Assembly: GCA_027311205.1 (NCBI GenBank)
Contig: DAICZI010000114.1
Coordinates: forward strand, 1 to 6,145
Origin: Beijerinckiaceae bacterium
GTDB taxonomy: Bacteria > Pseudomonadota > Alphaproteobacteria > Rhizobiales > Beijerinckiaceae
Direction: 5' to 3'
DNA length: 6,145 nucleotides
Numbering within the stretch: the first letter of the stretch is position 1; every line of letters starts with the position of its first letter. The notes under the pieces are model-generated. The model did no database searches. It was not told where the DNA came from and saw only the letters and a list, made by a program, of their open reading frames with translations. A program made the translations under genes and the position numbers. This document shows positions 5,494-6,145 of the stretch, in pieces.

Positions 5494-6132
5494 TTGGACG
5501 TCGATAAAGTAGGTGTCATTGGTGCCGGCCAAATGGGCCTTGGCATCACTCAGGTCTGCGTACTGGCTGGCATGCCAGTGGCGCTCAACGATATTTCGGA
5601 AGAGCGTCTCAACGCCGGACTGGCGACAGTCAATGGCAATCTGGCCAAGGAGGTCGCGCGCGGCAAACTGACGGAGGCGGAGCGCACCGCTGCGCTCGCG
5701 CTCGTCAAGGTCGGGACGTCCTATGATATTTTTGCCGACAGCGATCTGGTCATCGAAGCGGCGACGGAGAACGAAGAGCTGAAACGCAAGATACTGCTCA
5801 AGCTCTGCCCTTCGCTGAAACCCGACGCCATGTTGGCCTCCAACACCTCCTCCATCTCCATTACAAGGCTGGCGTCGGTATCGGATCGGCCCGAGCGCTT
5901 CATTGGCATTCATTTCATGAATCCCGTGCCGCGCATGCAATTGGTGGAACTCATTCGCGGCATTGCCACCAGTGATCCGACATTTGATTCCGCCAAAGCC
6001 TTTATTACGAGACTTGGCAAGACCTCGACCATGTCGGAAGATTTTCCGGCTTTCATCGTCAACCGCATCCTTCTGCCCATGATCAATGAGGCGATTTACA
6101 CGCTGTATGAAGGCGTTGGCTCTGTTGACTAA
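5494..6132 (+). CDS. 3-hydroxybutyryl-CoA (3-hydroxyacyl-CoA) dehydrogenase, interrupted by an in-frame stop
   Basis: The enzyme oxidises (S)-3-hydroxyacyl-CoA to 3-ketoacyl-CoA with NAD(P), in beta-oxidation or butyrate/acetoacetyl-CoA metabolism. Residues 1-212 cover the whole Rossmann domain and the start of the C-terminal domain: nucleotide-binding GAGQMG (10-15), DLVIEAATEN (84-93), SNTSSISIT (116-124), catalytic His-140 in IHFMNP, Glu-152 in VELIRG, and Asn-190 in FPAFIVNRILLPMINEA. Family members are about 290 residues, so roughly 80 residues of the C-terminal substrate and dimer domain are missing. The TAA at 6130-6132 is followed in frame by codons for Ile-Asp-Thr-Ala, exactly where the family continues, so this is a nonsense change or a base error and not a natural end. 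TTG 5494 is the preferred start. It sits 81 bases after etfA. The gene is called hbd, hbdA or paaH in different species, so no symbol is fixed. Confidence 0.88.
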   Translation: MDVDKVGVIGAGQMGLGITQVCVLAGMPVALNDISEERLNAGLATVNGNLAKEVARGKLTEAERTAALALVKVGTSYDIFADSDLVIEAATENEELKRKILLKLCPSLKPDAMLASNTSSISITRLASVSDRPERFIGIHFMNPVPRMQLVELIRGIATSDPTFDSAKAFITRLGKTSTMSEDFPAFIVNRILLPMINEAIYTLYEGVGSVD

Positions 6133-6145
6133 ATTGATACAGCGA

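Noticed and set aside
6130..6132. TAA recoding (stop readthrough or an altered genetic code)
   Set aside because: The DUF192 gene here ends with TAA at its expected length, so TAA acts as a normal stop. A point mutation or base error is simpler.
1..6145. CRISPR arrays, insertion sequences, attachment sites, tRNA genes and defence genes
   Set aside because: Reading both strands I saw no spaced direct repeats, transposase-like frames, cloverleaf sequences or defence-type domains.

Overview
This window looks like a piece of an alphaproteobacterial chromosome, most likely from the Hyphomicrobiales (Rhizobiales). The reasons are a GC-rich sequence, the two-domain cold-shock protein, and the run of small twin-helix HIG1 protein, PduO-type cobalamin adenosyltransferase, ETF beta, ETF alpha and 3-hydroxyacyl-CoA dehydrogenase, an order I recall from that group. 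All supported genes are on the + strand. Both ends look abrupt, as expected for a short contig. I found no tRNA, rRNA, CRISPR array, insertion sequence, prophage or defence system, and no gene-free stretch above 300 bases.

Left part (1-2333). The window opens with a chimeric reading frame: an AT-rich, signal-peptide-like N-terminus joined in frame to only the C-terminal part of a sirtuin (NAD-dependent deacylase). Next come a tandem cold-shock-domain protein, an exported DUF192 protein, and trmD, the tRNA m1G37 methyltransferase. trmD starts 9 nt after the DUF192 stop, without a visible Shine-Dalgarno sequence and away from its usual partners rpsP, rimM and rplS.

Middle part (2334-3610). rpmB (ribosomal protein L28) stands alone behind a candidate promoter. 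It is followed by a 59-residue twin-helix HIG1-family membrane protein and, 7 nt later, a PduO-type ATP:cob(I)alamin adenosyltransferase.

Right part (3611-6145). A candidate promoter precedes etfB and etfA, which overlap by one base. A compact hairpin separates etfA from a 3-hydroxybutyryl-CoA dehydrogenase gene. That gene is interrupted by an in-frame TAA where the family continues, and the bases after the TAA still encode the expected Ile-Asp-Thr-Ala.

How the genes fit together. The right half is an acyl-CoA oxidation neighbourhood. ETF takes electrons from acyl-CoA dehydrogenases toward ubiquinone, the dehydrogenase oxidises 3-hydroxyacyl-CoA, the adenosyltransferase makes adenosylcobalamin for acyl-CoA mutases, and the HIG1 protein may act on the respiratory chain that receives the electrons. 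The left half concerns RNA and translation (cold-shock protein, TrmD, L28). Most of the window is ordinary core-genome content. The two points most worth checking are the chimeric sirtuin fragment at the left edge and the nonsense codon at the right edge.
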